A DNA stretch of 64,000 nucleotides, taken from positions 1,860,001-1,924,000 of the forward strand of contig NZ_CP080267.1 of the NCBI RefSeq assembly GCF_019431375.1. Reading direction: 5' to 3'. Source of the stretch: Alcanivorax sp. Its GTDB lineage: Bacteria; Pseudomonadota; Gammaproteobacteria; Pseudomonadales; Alcanivoracaceae. Below the pieces are notes generated by a model, which worked only from the letters and a program-made list of their open reading frames with translations, had not been told where the DNA came from and did no database searches. The translations under genes were made by a program, and so were the position numbers. Shown here piece after piece: positions 26,361-34,978 of this stretch. Numbering within the stretch: position 1 is the stretch's first letter; each line of letters opens with the position of its first letter.

Positions 26361-27647
26361 ATGATGGCCTGGATCATGTTTCTCGTCATGTTGGTGCTGT
26401 TGCTGTTCGGGTTTCCGATGATGGTCCCGCTGATCGTCGGCGCTGTGGTCGGCTTCGTGATGATGTTCGACGGTTTCGGCCGCATGGATTTTTTCATCCA
26501 GCAAATGTTGGCAGGCATTCGTCCCACTGCCCTTATTGCCGTTCCCATGTTCATTCTGGCTGCCGACATCATGACCCGCGGACAATCTGCCAATCGGCTG
26601 GTTAATATGGTGATGGCCTTTATCGGCCATATCAAAGGTGGCCTGGCGGTCAGCACTGCGGCCTCCTGCACCTTGTTCGGCGCCGTTTCCGGTTCCACTC
26701 AGGCCACCGTTGTTGCGGTGGGCTCGCCGCTACGCCCGCGTATGCTGGAATCCGGTTACAAGGATTCCTTTACCCTGGCATTGATCATCAACGCCAGTGA
26801 CATTGCTTTTCTAATCCCTCCCAGCATTGGCATGATTATCTACGGCGTAATCACCGGCACCTCCATTGCCGAACTGTTTATCTCCGGGATTGGCCCAGGC
26901 CTGCTGATCCTGCTGATGTTTTCTGCCTACTGTGTGATCTACGCCCATACCAAGAAAGTCCCCACCGAACCCAAGGCAAGCTGGAACGAGCGCCTTGTCT
27001 CGGTACGCAAGGCACTCTGGCCTCTGGGCTTTCCCGTCATCATTGTCGGTGGCATTTACGGCGGCATTTTCAGCCCCACGGAAGCGGCCGCTGCCTGTGT
27101 GCTCTATGCGGTATTACTGGAGTTCGTGATTTTCCGCTCCCTCAAGGCCATGGATATCTATGCCATCGCCAAGTCCACCGGCCTGATCACCGCCGTGGTC
27201 TTCATCCTGGTGGCCGTGGGCAACGGTTTCTCCTGGATCATTTCCTTTGCCCAGATTCCGCAGACTCTACTCGGCGCCCTGGGGATCAATGAAGCGGGCC
27301 CGTTCGGCGTATTGATGGCCATTGCCGTGGCCTTCTTTATTGCCTGCATGTTTGTCGATCCCATCGTGGTAATCCTGGTGCTCACACCGATTTTCGCTCC
27401 GGCAGTCGCCTCCGCCGGCCTGGATCCAGTGCATGTGGGGATTCTGATTACCATGATGGTGGCGGTCGGTTCAGCGACGCCGCCCTTTGGCTGCGACATT
27501 TTTACCGCCATTGCCATTTTCAAACGCCCTTACTGGGAAGTGATAAGGGGCACTCCGCCTTTTGTCATCATGCTGCTGGCAGCCACCTTGTTGGTCATTG
27601 TGTTTCCACAAATCGCCCTGTGCCTGAGAGACCTGGTCTTCGACTGA
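26361..27647 (+). CDS. teaC: TRAP transporter large permease TeaC (DctM type)
   Basis: The 428-residue protein is a DctM large subunit with about 12 membrane helices, conserved repeats such as GAVSGSTQATVVAVGS in the first half and ATPPFGCDIF in the second, and the loop LIPPSIGMIIYG. It carries out Na+-driven transport of substrate delivered by TeaA. The order teaA-teaB-teaC-teaD and the TeaA sequence fix the substrate as ectoine-type solutes. The gene is separated from teaD by 36 bases including a ribosome-binding site. Confidence 0.93.
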   Translation: MMAWIMFLVMLVLLLFGFPMMVPLIVGAVVGFVMMFDGFGRMDFFIQQMLAGIRPTALIAVPMFILAADIMTRGQSANRLVNMVMAFIGHIKGGLAVSTAASCTLFGAVSGSTQATVVAVGSPLRPRMLESGYKDSFTLALIINASDIAFLIPPSIGMIIYGVITGTSIAELFISGIGPGLLILLMFSAYCVIYAHTKKVPTEPKASWNERLVSVRKALWPLGFPVIIVGGIYGGIFSPTEAAAACVLYAVLLEFVIFRSLKAMDIYAIAKSTGLITAVVFILVAVGNGFSWIISFAQIPQTLLGALGINEAGPFGVLMAIAVAFFIACMFVDPIVVILVLTPIFAPAVASAGLDPVHVGILITMMVAVGSATPPFGCDIFTAIAIFKRPYWEVIRGTPPFVIMLLAATLLVIVFPQIALCLRDLVFD

Positions 27648-27683
27648 TTCAAGAGAGGAATAACAACCCGCAAGGAGGCAGTT

Positions 27684-28124
27684 ATGTATCAAAGGATTCT
27701 GGTTCCCGTGGATGGCTCCAAAGGTTCTCTCAAGGCCCTGGACCATGCCGCCAAACTTCAGCAAGACAACGACGCCGAGCTGTATCTGCTCTGCGTCTTC
27801 AAGCACCACAGTCTCTTTGAAGCGTCACTGTCCATGGTGCGACCCAACGATGTACAGCTACCGGATGAAGCGCTGAAGGAATATGCCTCTTCGGTGGCAG
27901 ACCAGGCAAAACAACTGGCCGCCGACGCCGGCGCTGAACAGGTACGGGCCTTCGTCAAGGGAGGCAGACCTTCCAGGGCCATTATCCGTTTTGCCAAGGA
28001 CAACAACGTGGACCTGATCGTCATGGGTTCACGGGGCACCAGTGGCGATGTGGACGGTTACTTTCTGGGCAGTGTTTCCCAGCGGGTAGCCAGCCTGTCG
28101 CCATGCCCGGTTCTGATTGTCTGA
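27684..28124 (+). CDS. teaD: Universal stress protein TeaD, regulator of TeaABC
   Basis: This 146-residue single Usp domain has the ATP-binding signature G-x2-G-x9-G-S (GSRG...FLGS). In Halomonas elongata the homologous TeaD binds ATP and restrains ectoine uptake through TeaABC. The start has AAGGAGGCAG upstream, a strong ribosome-binding site. It is cytoplasmic and co-transcribed with teaABC. The porin gene starts 28 bases after its stop, which suggests the transcript continues. Confidence 0.9.
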   Translation: MYQRILVPVDGSKGSLKALDHAAKLQQDNDAELYLLCVFKHHSLFEASLSMVRPNDVQLPDEALKEYASSVADQAKQLAADAGAEQVRAFVKGGRPSRAIIRFAKDNNVDLIVMGSRGTSGDVDGYFLGSVSQRVASLSPCPVLIV

Positions 28125-28152
28125 ATTTGAAATAAATGAAGGGAGATCAAGG

Positions 28153-29220
28153 ATGAAATACCCACACACCCTGCCGCTAAGCGCGGCGTTGCTTGCCGGC
28201 ATGGCGAGCCTGCCTGCCCAGGCAGAACTGACGGTGACACCTTACGGCTCGTTACGGATTCAGGCTGAAACCGTCTCCGTGGATGAAGCCCAGCCCGGGG
28301 AAGACGATTCCTACACCGGCCTGCGCGATGCCTATTCCCGGCTCGGCGTCAACGCCAGCTACAACGACTTCGACAACCTGGATATCACCGCCACAGTGGA
28401 GTTCCCGATCAACTCCGCGCGCCTGCGCGCCGAGGACCCCACCTTCTTTCATGAGCTCTATAAAGAAGACAACAACAGCATGCCCCGCGTTGCCACGATT
28501 TCTGCGGCCCATGATCAATACGGCAGCGTGACGGTGGGCACCCAGTGGCTGGCCTACTACAACAACGTGGCATACCCGGTGGATTTCTTCAGTTCGTTCT
28601 ACTCCGGTTTTGCCACCCAGGCAGCCTTCCGCCGCGACGCCCTGACCTATACCTCGCCGAGCATGGCAGGGGTCACCGCCACGGTCTCCGGGGTGGACAT
28701 GACAGACGAAGCTGGCACCAGCTACCTGGATACCATGCAATATGCCCTGTCCTGGTCAGCGGACAACCTGACCCTGGCAGCGGCCTACCAGGATACCGAA
28801 CAGGACTCCGGTGACCGTCCGGACCAGGTCGGCGCTTCGGCCACTTACACCACCGGCCCCTGGCGTTTTGCCGCCAAGGTGGAACAGCTGCTTTCCCACA
28901 GCAGCGTCACCGTCGATGAGGACCCCATCACCTACAACCTGTACGGCTCCTACAGCTGGAACAAGTACACCTTCAAGGCCATGTACGCCCAGGGGGAAGA
29001 AACCGACGGGGAAGGAGAAGCCTTTTTCCAGGGGGATTCCGTCCATGTGGGCATGGACTACCAGCACACAGAGGCGCTCAAGTTCTTCGCCGAATACTTC
29101 TATGAGGAGCTGGGCTACGCCATCTACACCCCCAATTCGGACAGCTTCAACCCACTGGCTGGCTACCAGGTGGAAAGCGACGGGCAGGTGTTCACAGTGG
29201 GGCTGCGCTACGATTTCTGA
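28153..29220 (+). CDS. Outer-membrane porin in the tea operon
   Basis: The 355-residue protein has a signal peptide (MKYPHTLPLSAALLAGMASLPAQA), a beta-barrel body of the gram-negative porin type (TPYGSLRIQ start, repeated G-x-W/Y strands) and a terminal phenylalanine (GLRYDF). It begins 28 bases after teaD with no terminator between them, so it is likely transcribed with teaABCD and may admit ectoine through the outer membrane. That function is an inference; porins of this family usually have broad selectivity. A strong terminator follows. An alternative start 12 codons upstream overlaps teaD and is unlikely. Confidence 0.85.
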   Translation: MKYPHTLPLSAALLAGMASLPAQAELTVTPYGSLRIQAETVSVDEAQPGEDDSYTGLRDAYSRLGVNASYNDFDNLDITATVEFPINSARLRAEDPTFFHELYKEDNNSMPRVATISAAHDQYGSVTVGTQWLAYYNNVAYPVDFFSSFYSGFATQAAFRRDALTYTSPSMAGVTATVSGVDMTDEAGTSYLDTMQYALSWSADNLTLAAAYQDTEQDSGDRPDQVGASATYTTGPWRFAAKVEQLLSHSSVTVDEDPITYNLYGSYSWNKYTFKAMYAQGEETDGEGEAFFQGDSVHVGMDYQHTEALKFFAEYFYEELGYAIYTPNSDSFNPLAGYQVESDGQVFTVGLRYDF

Positions 29221-29257
29221 ATGCAACTGCACGGCTTGGTACAACTTGAAACGTAAC

Positions 29258-29293
29258 AGGCCGCGCCCTGGCTGGGCGCGGCCTGCTGCGTTT
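29258..29293 (+). terminator. Terminator of the tea-porin operon
   Basis: Perfect 11-bp GC-rich arms (29258-29268 and 29274-29284) with a 5-base loop, followed after a few bases by TTTTT. It lies 37 bases after the porin stop. Confidence 0.85.
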
Positions 29294-29741
29294 TTAATCC
29301 TTGAGGCGACGTTCGCGTTGTTGCCGCATTATGCAAATCGCATGGAGAGAACCCCGCCGGTGACGCAGACTAAACGCCATAGCTTAGGAGATCAGAGGAA
29401 GAAGCTGCCTGCGGCCTCCGGCGGGTCTTTCACTATAAGCAGGCCGCCATCGGCACCGGAACCCCCTGTTTAGAACCATTTGGAATCAATTCTCCCCCGC
29501 TTCTGAAAGCCCGGGTTTACCCCTTCATTATCAGCTACTTGCAACCCATCAAATAAATCGAACAATGGTGCCTCAAGGCCCCGCAGGCGGGCAGATAGCA
29601 ATTGATTCACCACCGCCTGTGCATTACTGTTCCCGCCGGATGCACTGACCCAGAACGCCCAAATTGCCTTTCTGACTGCTATCATCGCACCTGTGAATAG
29701 CTCAGCGCGTTTTGGCGACATACTCAGGCTAGGAGATACCC
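29294..29741. other. Intergenic region before xseB
   Basis: No gene is supported in this stretch of about 450 bp. A minus-strand frame from 29721 to 29470 could encode 83 residues, but it has no ribosome-binding site, no family I recognise and continues as a longer frame antisense to xseB and ispA. It may be a gene remnant. The promoter for xseB-ispA-dxs should lie at the right end, but no clear boxes are seen. Confidence 0.35.
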
Positions 29742-29984
29742 ATGGCAAAGCAGGCAGCCCCCGCGCTGGAAACCTCACTGGACAATCTGGAATCCCTTGT
29801 GGAACGGATGGAATCCGGTGACCTGACCCTGGAAGAATCCCTGAAAGCCTTTGAAGAAGGGGTTCGCCTGTCCCGGGAGTGCCAGCAGGCCCTGCAGCAG
29901 GCGGAGCAGAAGGTACGTATTCTGCTGGAGCAGAACACTGACGCCGAGCCGGCTCCTTTTGCCGGTGAAGATAATGGCCAGTAA
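29742..29984 (+). CDS. xseB: Exodeoxyribonuclease VII small subunit
   Basis: XseB is the small helical subunit of ExoVII, which degrades single-stranded DNA in both directions together with XseA. The 80-residue protein contains the family core LDNLESLVERMESGDLTLEESLKAFEEGVRLSRECQ, shown here in part only as evidence of identity: LERMESGDLTLEESL-like helix, then EEGV and a second helix ending in EQKVRIL. A TAGGAGATACC ribosome-binding site precedes the start. Its end overlaps ispA by 11 bp, the usual xseB-ispA-dxs arrangement. xseA is not in the window. Confidence 0.95.
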   Translation: MAKQAAPALETSLDNLESLVERMESGDLTLEESLKAFEEGVRLSRECQQALQQAEQKVRILLEQNTDAEPAPFAGEDNGQ

Positions 29985-30870
29985 CTTCCCCGCCCTGGAC
30001 CAGCTCGGCGAGACCAGCCGGGCCCGACTGGAACAGGCGCTGGACACCTTTGTCCCTGCCGCCAGTGCCGCTCCACGACTGAGCCAGGCCATGCGCTATG
30101 CGGCCCTCAGCGGCGGCAAGCGTATCCGCCCCCTGCTCGTCTATGGCGCCGCCCAGCTGGCTGGCGCCGAACCGGGCCGGGCCGATGTGCCCGCCGCCGC
30201 CGTGGAGCTGATTCATGCCTACTCGCTGGTCCACGATGACCTGCCAGCCATGGATGACGACGACCTGCGCCGAGGCCAACCCACCTGCCACAAGGCTTTC
30301 GATGAGGCCACTGCCATCCTGGCCGGCGACACCCTGCATACCCGTGCTTTCGAATTGCTCGCCAACAGCGGTCATTACCACGCAGAAACCCGCATCGCCA
30401 TGATTCGCCACCTGTGTCTGGCCGCCGGCGTGGACGGCATGGCCGCCGGCCAGATGCAGGACATGCTCGCCCAGGGCCAGCAGCAGACCGTGGCAGCACT
30501 GGAAGAAATGCATTATCTGAAAACCGGTCGACTGATCACCGCCAGCCTGCAACTGGGCTACTTCGCCGCCGAAGTGGATGATGCCGTGCTACTCGATGAT
30601 TTGAACCGGTTCGGCGATGCCGTCGGTCTGGCCTTCCAGATCCAGGACGACATTCTCGATATCACCGCCGGCACCGAACAGTTGGGCAAGCCCTCCGGCT
30701 CTGACCAGAAACTGCAGAAAAGCACTTTTCCGTCCCTGCTCGGCCTGGAACAGAGCCAGCAGCGGGCCCAGGAGTTGTGTGAGAAGGCCCAACAGGCCCT
30801 GGCCGGGTATGGAGAACGCGCCCAACCATTGCAACAATTGGCACAATACATCATCTCCCGCGATCACTGA
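29974..30870 (+). CDS. ispA: Farnesyl diphosphate synthase (geranyltranstransferase)
   Basis: IspA joins isopentenyl diphosphate to dimethylallyl and geranyl diphosphate, giving farnesyl diphosphate for quinones and undecaprenol. The 298-residue protein has the first aspartate-rich motif DDLPAMDDDDLRRG and the second DDILD, plus GGKRIRP. The start at 29974 overlaps the end of xseB by 11 bp, giving translational coupling. A longer in-frame start at 29851 lies within xseB and is not plausible. The gene is cytoplasmic and is followed by dxs, so two steps of isoprenoid synthesis are encoded together. Confidence 0.95.
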   Translation: MASNFPALDQLGETSRARLEQALDTFVPAASAAPRLSQAMRYAALSGGKRIRPLLVYGAAQLAGAEPGRADVPAAAVELIHAYSLVHDDLPAMDDDDLRRGQPTCHKAFDEATAILAGDTLHTRAFELLANSGHYHAETRIAMIRHLCLAAGVDGMAAGQMQDMLAQGQQQTVAALEEMHYLKTGRLITASLQLGYFAAEVDDAVLLDDLNRFGDAVGLAFQIQDDILDITAGTEQLGKPSGSDQKLQKSTFPSLLGLEQSQQRAQELCEKAQQALAGYGERAQPLQQLAQYIISRDH

Positions 30871-30937
30871 CGCCTGACGCCCGGTGAAGGTATACTAGGC
30901 ACTCAATTTCGCCGTGCATTTCAGGCTGCATACCTCT

Positions 30938-32854
30938 ATGCCCAAGACATTTACGCAAATCCCGCTGACCCGCCCGGCCACTCCGCTGCTCGACACGCTG
31001 ACCAGCCCCGCCGAGTTACGACGGCTGCCAGCCACCCGGCTGGAGCAGGTGGTGGACGAACTGCGTGAATATCTGCTCTACGCAGTGGGTCAATGTGGCG
31101 GCCACTTCGGCGCCGGCCTGGGCGTGGTGGAGCTGACCGTGGCCCTTCACTATCTGTATAACACCCCGGACGACCGGCTGGTGTGGGATGTGGGCCACCA
31201 ATGCTACCCGCACAAGATTCTCACCGGCCGTCGCGAGGGTATCACCAGCATCCGTCAGCAGGATGGCCTGTCCGGTTTCCCCAAGCGCAGTGAATCCGAG
31301 TACGACACCTTCGGTGTGGGCCACTCCTCCACCTCGATAAGCGCCGCCCTGGGCATGGCCCTGGGGGCGGAAATGGCGGGCAGTGATCGCCGTGCCGTGG
31401 CCATCATCGGCGACGGCGCCATGACCGCCGGCCAGGCCTTCGAGGCCATGAGCCACGCGGCCCACACCCGCTCCAACCTGCTGGTGATCCTCAACGACAA
31501 CAACATGTCGATTTCCCACAATGTGGGCGGGCTATCCAACTACTTTGCCCGCATCTGGGCCAGCAAGAGCTATATCGCCCTGCGCGAAGGCGGCAAGAAG
31601 GTGCTCTCCACCATGCCTGCGGCCTGGGATTTTATCCGCCGCACCGAAGAGAGCATGAAGAACATGGTGAGCCCGGACATGCTGTTCGAGGCCATCGGCT
31701 TCAACTACATTGGCCCCATCGATGGCCACAATGTGGACGAGCTGGTGCGCACCCTGAGCAACATGCGTGCGCTGGAAGGCCCCCAGCTACTGCATATCTA
31801 CACCACCAAGGGCAAGGGCTTTGCTCCCGCCGAAGCGGACCCGGTGGGCTACCACGCCATCAACAAGATCGAGCCTAAGCCCAAGGTACAGGTGGCAGTC
31901 CCCAGCCAGCCCAAGAAACCCAAGTACCAGGACATCTTCGGCCAGTGGCTGTGCGACATGGCCGAGCAGGACAAGCGCCTGGTGGGCATTACCCCGGCCA
32001 TGTGCGAAGGCTCCGGCATGGTGGAATTCAGCCAGCGCTTCCCGGACCGTTTCCATGACGTGGCGATCTGTGAACAACACGCGGTCACCCTGGCCGGCGG
32101 CCTGGCCTGTGAAAACCAGAAACCGGTGGTGGCGATCTACTCCACCTTCCTGCAACGGGGCTATGACCAGTTGATCCATGATGTGGCCCTGCAGGACCTG
32201 GATGTGACCTTCGGCCTGGACCGGGCCGGCCTGGTGGGCGAAGACGGTGCCACCCATGGCGGCGTATTTGATCTGGCCTACCTGCGCACGGTGCCCAACA
32301 TGATCATCGCCGCGCCCTCCGACGAGAACGAATGCCGGCAGCTGCTATACAGCGCCTACCAGCACGAAGGCCCGGCGGCGGTACGCTACCCGCGCGGCAC
32401 CGGACCGGGCGTGGAGATTGAAAAGACCATGGAAGCCCTGCCCATCGGCCAGGCGCGCACCCTGCGCGACGGCCAGCAAGTGGCAATCCTGGCCTTCGGC
32501 GCCCTCACCCCGGCAGCACTGGAGGCCGGCAAGGCGCTCAATGCCACCGTGCTGGACATGCGCTGGGTGAAACCCCTGGATCGCGACGCCATCCTCAAGG
32601 CCGCCGCCAACCACGCCCTGCTGGTCACCGTGGAAGACCATCAGCGCATGGGCGGCGCCGGCTCGGCGGTGAACGAACTGCTGCACGAAGAAGGGCTACT
32701 GGTAGACGTGCTCAACCTGGCACTGCCGGACCATTTCATCCACCACGGCAAACGGGATGTGCTGCTGGCCGAAGCCGGACTGGATGCCCAGGGTATCGAA
32801 ACACAAATCCGCACCCGCCTGAGCGAACAGCAACGCCTGCGCGAGGCTCGCTGA
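30938..32854 (+). CDS. dxs: 1-deoxy-D-xylulose-5-phosphate synthase
   Basis: Dxs condenses pyruvate and glyceraldehyde 3-phosphate to DXP with thiamine diphosphate and Mg2+, starting the MEP isoprenoid pathway and supplying thiamine and pyridoxal synthesis. The protein is 638 residues from ATG 30938; MPKTFTQIPLTRPATPLLD agrees with pseudomonad enzymes. Thiamine-binding GDGAMTAGQAFEA...NDN, the catalytic-site histidine in GHQCYPHKILTGR and the transketolase segment EDGATHGG are present. It lies 67 bases after ispA and ends at a large inverted repeat. An ATG eight codons earlier is possible. Confidence 0.96.
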   Translation: MPKTFTQIPLTRPATPLLDTLTSPAELRRLPATRLEQVVDELREYLLYAVGQCGGHFGAGLGVVELTVALHYLYNTPDDRLVWDVGHQCYPHKILTGRREGITSIRQQDGLSGFPKRSESEYDTFGVGHSSTSISAALGMALGAEMAGSDRRAVAIIGDGAMTAGQAFEAMSHAAHTRSNLLVILNDNNMSISHNVGGLSNYFARIWASKSYIALREGGKKVLSTMPAAWDFIRRTEESMKNMVSPDMLFEAIGFNYIGPIDGHNVDELVRTLSNMRALEGPQLLHIYTTKGKGFAPAEADPVGYHAINKIEPKPKVQVAVPSQPKKPKYQDIFGQWLCDMAEQDKRLVGITPAMCEGSGMVEFSQRFPDRFHDVAICEQHAVTLAGGLACENQKPVVAIYSTFLQRGYDQLIHDVALQDLDVTFGLDRAGLVGEDGATHGGVFDLAYLRTVPNMIIAAPSDENECRQLLYSAYQHEGPAAVRYPRGTGPGVEIEKTMEALPIGQARTLRDGQQVAILAFGALTPAALEAGKALNATVLDMRWVKPLDRDAILKAAANHALLVTVEDHQRMGGAGSAVNELLHEEGLLVDVLNLALPDHFIHHGKRDVLLAEAGLDAQGIETQIRTRLSEQQRLREAR

Positions 32855-32865
32855 AGACCAAACCT

Positions 32866-32947
32866 TTTTACCACAGAGGGCACAGGGCTCACCGAGGAAA
32901 ACCTTTTCGGAATTTTCTCAGTGAGCCCTGTGCCCTCTGTGGTAAAA
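32866..32947. repeat. Large inverted repeat between dxs and the GGDEF gene, probable bidirectional terminator
   Basis: The two 27-base arms, 32866-32892 and 32921-32947, are perfectly complementary, bounded by TTTT and AAAA, with a 28-base loop that can pair further. It lies between convergent genes. Arms of the CACAGAGGGCACAGGG type resemble dispersed intergenic repeats in other gammaproteobacteria. Confidence 0.85.
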
Positions 32948-32998
32948 GCCGGGTTGGCGGTTTTCCAGTTCGCTTAGGATTCCCATCCTGCGTGAGCC

Positions 32999-34225
32999 CT
33001 ACCCCCCTTTGTCATCCTTGACCAATCGCACTCTGGGCGGCGGCTCGTAAAGACGCCAGGTGTCCCGTCCGCTTTCTTTGGCCTGGTACAGAGCCCGATC
33101 CGCCGCGTCCAGCAAGGCTATCGGGGTCTGCTTGGGCCCCGGAGTCAGCACCGCGACGCCCAGGCTGACGGTGACCTCGCCGGTGTCAGGATTGCAGCAA
33201 TGAGGGATTGCCAACGCACGGATCGAACGGCATACCCGGGAGGCCAGCTGTTGCGCTTCAGTTTCACCGATGCCCGGATACAGCATGACGAATTCCTCTC
33301 CGCCGAAGCGCGCCACCACGTCGCCTCCCCGCCGTCCGTAACGTCGCAGCTCACTGGACAGCAGCTGCAGACAGCGGTCGCCCTGCAAGTGCCCGTAGTG
33401 GTCGTTGTAGGCTTTGAAGCAGTCCACATCCACCAGCATGATAGTCAGCGGCTGCTGATCACGCTGGCAGCGTCGCCATTCACGATCCAGGGCCTCGTCA
33501 AAGGAGCGCCGGTTAGCCAACCCGGTGAGGCTGTCTTCCCGGCTCAGGCGATGCAGCCGTTCCGCCAGCGCCTGGGTGCGCTGCTGCTGCCGCAGCAGTT
33601 GCCGCTGATTGAAAAACAGCAGGCGATCCCGTACCTCGGTGGTGTAGCACAAGAACATGCCCAACAGACTCACCCCGGTATAGGTACGATGGGCCATCTG
33701 CCAATCAACCCCATGGCCGAAACGCTCCGACAGCCACCACCCCAGCAGCCCGCCGCCCCAACAGGCCGCCACCGCCACCGGGAAGCGCAGGCCAACCATG
33801 GCGTAGACAATCACCAACGCATAGATCACCGACACATGGGCCAGCTGGACAGCCACCGGCCCGTTGATAAAACCGGGAATCGCCATGGAGACCGCCACGG
33901 CCAGAAAACTGCCAAGCCCCGCATACCAGGGAAAATAACGATTCAGGGCCGACACCTGGGCCAGACCACCCGCCACCAGCACGATGACCCCCACCCAGAT
34001 ATAAGTCGCCAGCCAGCGGCCACGTACCGCCTCCGGGGCCAGCGCATAGATACCGGTGATCAGCAGGACGTAAAGCAGAAGAATATAAAAGGCGTTGACC
34101 CGGAAGCCATCCACGGCTTCCCGGCACTGATACTCACGGTATTCCATTTCCAGGCGCCGGGGAAAGCGTAACCAGCGCACCCCCGGCACCACCACCCGCC
34201 TGGAACGGGGATCGGTATCCGACAT
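32999..34225 (-). CDS. Membrane diguanylate cyclase
   Basis: The 408-residue protein has an N-terminal membrane domain with about six helices (roughly 40-200), a short coiled coil and a C-terminal GGDEF domain (about 235-395). The active-site signature is RFGGEEF, so it should convert two GTP to c-di-GMP. The inhibitory I-site is intact: RGGD is five residues before GGEEF. Substrate-binding segments DSLTGLANRR and DVDCFKAYND...GD are complete. The sensory membrane region resembles no named family that I recognise. c-di-GMP could act on the PilZ protein at 48047. It is monocistronic. Confidence 0.9.
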   Translation of the reverse strand: MSDTDPRSRRVVVPGVRWLRFPRRLEMEYREYQCREAVDGFRVNAFYILLLYVLLITGIYALAPEAVRGRWLATYIWVGVIVLVAGGLAQVSALNRYFPWYAGLGSFLAVAVSMAIPGFINGPVAVQLAHVSVIYALVIVYAMVGLRFPVAVAACWGGGLLGWWLSERFGHGVDWQMAHRTYTGVSLLGMFLCYTTEVRDRLLFFNQRQLLRQQQRTQALAERLHRLSREDSLTGLANRRSFDEALDREWRRCQRDQQPLTIMLVDVDCFKAYNDHYGHLQGDRCLQLLSSELRRYGRRGGDVVARFGGEEFVMLYPGIGETEAQQLASRVCRSIRALAIPHCCNPDTGEVTVSLGVAVLTPGPKQTPIALLDAADRALYQAKESGRDTWRLYEPPPRVRLVKDDKGG

Positions 34226-34412
34226 GGCAAATCCCTGCCTGCGGTTGGTCAGTTATTATCCAGTCAGGCTAAGAGCTAACCCCGCGTGGCGCCATCCTTT
34301 TTGTGCCAGCGGTAGTGACAAAACGATATTAGGGCAATAATGGTTAGTGCAATAAGGAACATATCAAGCGCGCAACGCGCTCCGCCAGCGGCAGCAGCGT
34401 TTTTGCAAGGGC

Positions 34413-34904
34413 TCAGGTAAACCACTGCGGCAGAAACACAATCAGCAACTGCACCACCACTGCTGCGTATACCCCGGCCAGCAGGTCATCCACCATGATG
34501 CCCAACCCGCCTTCCACGCGACGGTCCAGCCAGCCAATGGGCCAGGGCTTGATAATGTCGAACACCCGGAAGGCCACAAACCCGGCCAGCGCCCCCCACC
34601 AGGTTACCGGCACCGCAATCATGGTGATCAGCAGGCCGGCAATTTCGTCCCAGACAATGCCCGGGTGGTCGTGTACGTGCATGTCATGGGAGGTTTTCCC
34701 ACACAGGAACGGTCCCACCGCAATCACCAGCGCTGTCACCAGCAGATAGCCCCACAGTGGCAGCTGGGCACACAGCCACCAGATCGGCATGGCAGCCAGC
34801 GTACCGAAGGTCCCCGGCGCAATGGGCGCCAGGCCAGAGCCAAAGCCGAAAGCAAGAAAGTGGACCGGGTTTGTCATCTTCGGGCGTTTCAATTCCATCG
34901 GCAT
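34413..34904 (-). CDS. pgpA: Phosphatidylglycerophosphatase A
   Basis: PgpA removes the terminal phosphate from phosphatidylglycerol phosphate in the inner membrane, giving phosphatidylglycerol. The 163-residue protein has the family start FGSGLAPIAPGTFGTLAAMP, the segment HDHPGIVWDEIAGLLITM and four hydrophobic helices. ATG 34904 is taken, but ATG 34898 is better spaced from the GAGAG upstream. It follows thiL in the order nusB-thiL-pgpA that is standard in gammaproteobacteria, with 74 bases between them. Confidence 0.93.
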   Translation of the reverse strand: MPMELKRPKMTNPVHFLAFGFGSGLAPIAPGTFGTLAAMPIWWLCAQLPLWGYLLVTALVIAVGPFLCGKTSHDMHVHDHPGIVWDEIAGLLITMIAVPVTWWGALAGFVAFRVFDIIKPWPIGWLDRRVEGGLGIMVDDLLAGVYAAVVVQLLIVFLPQWFT

Positions 34905-34978
34905 CTCTCTTGCTTGTCATTATTACGTAGGGGGAACCCAACCTGAGCGAACGGCACCCTACGCCTACCCTGCGTTAA

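Noticed and set aside
29470..29721. Small minus-strand gene of 83 codons before xseB
   Set aside because: No ribosome-binding site or known family, and the frame runs on antisense through xseB and ispA; recorded only as part of the intergenic region.
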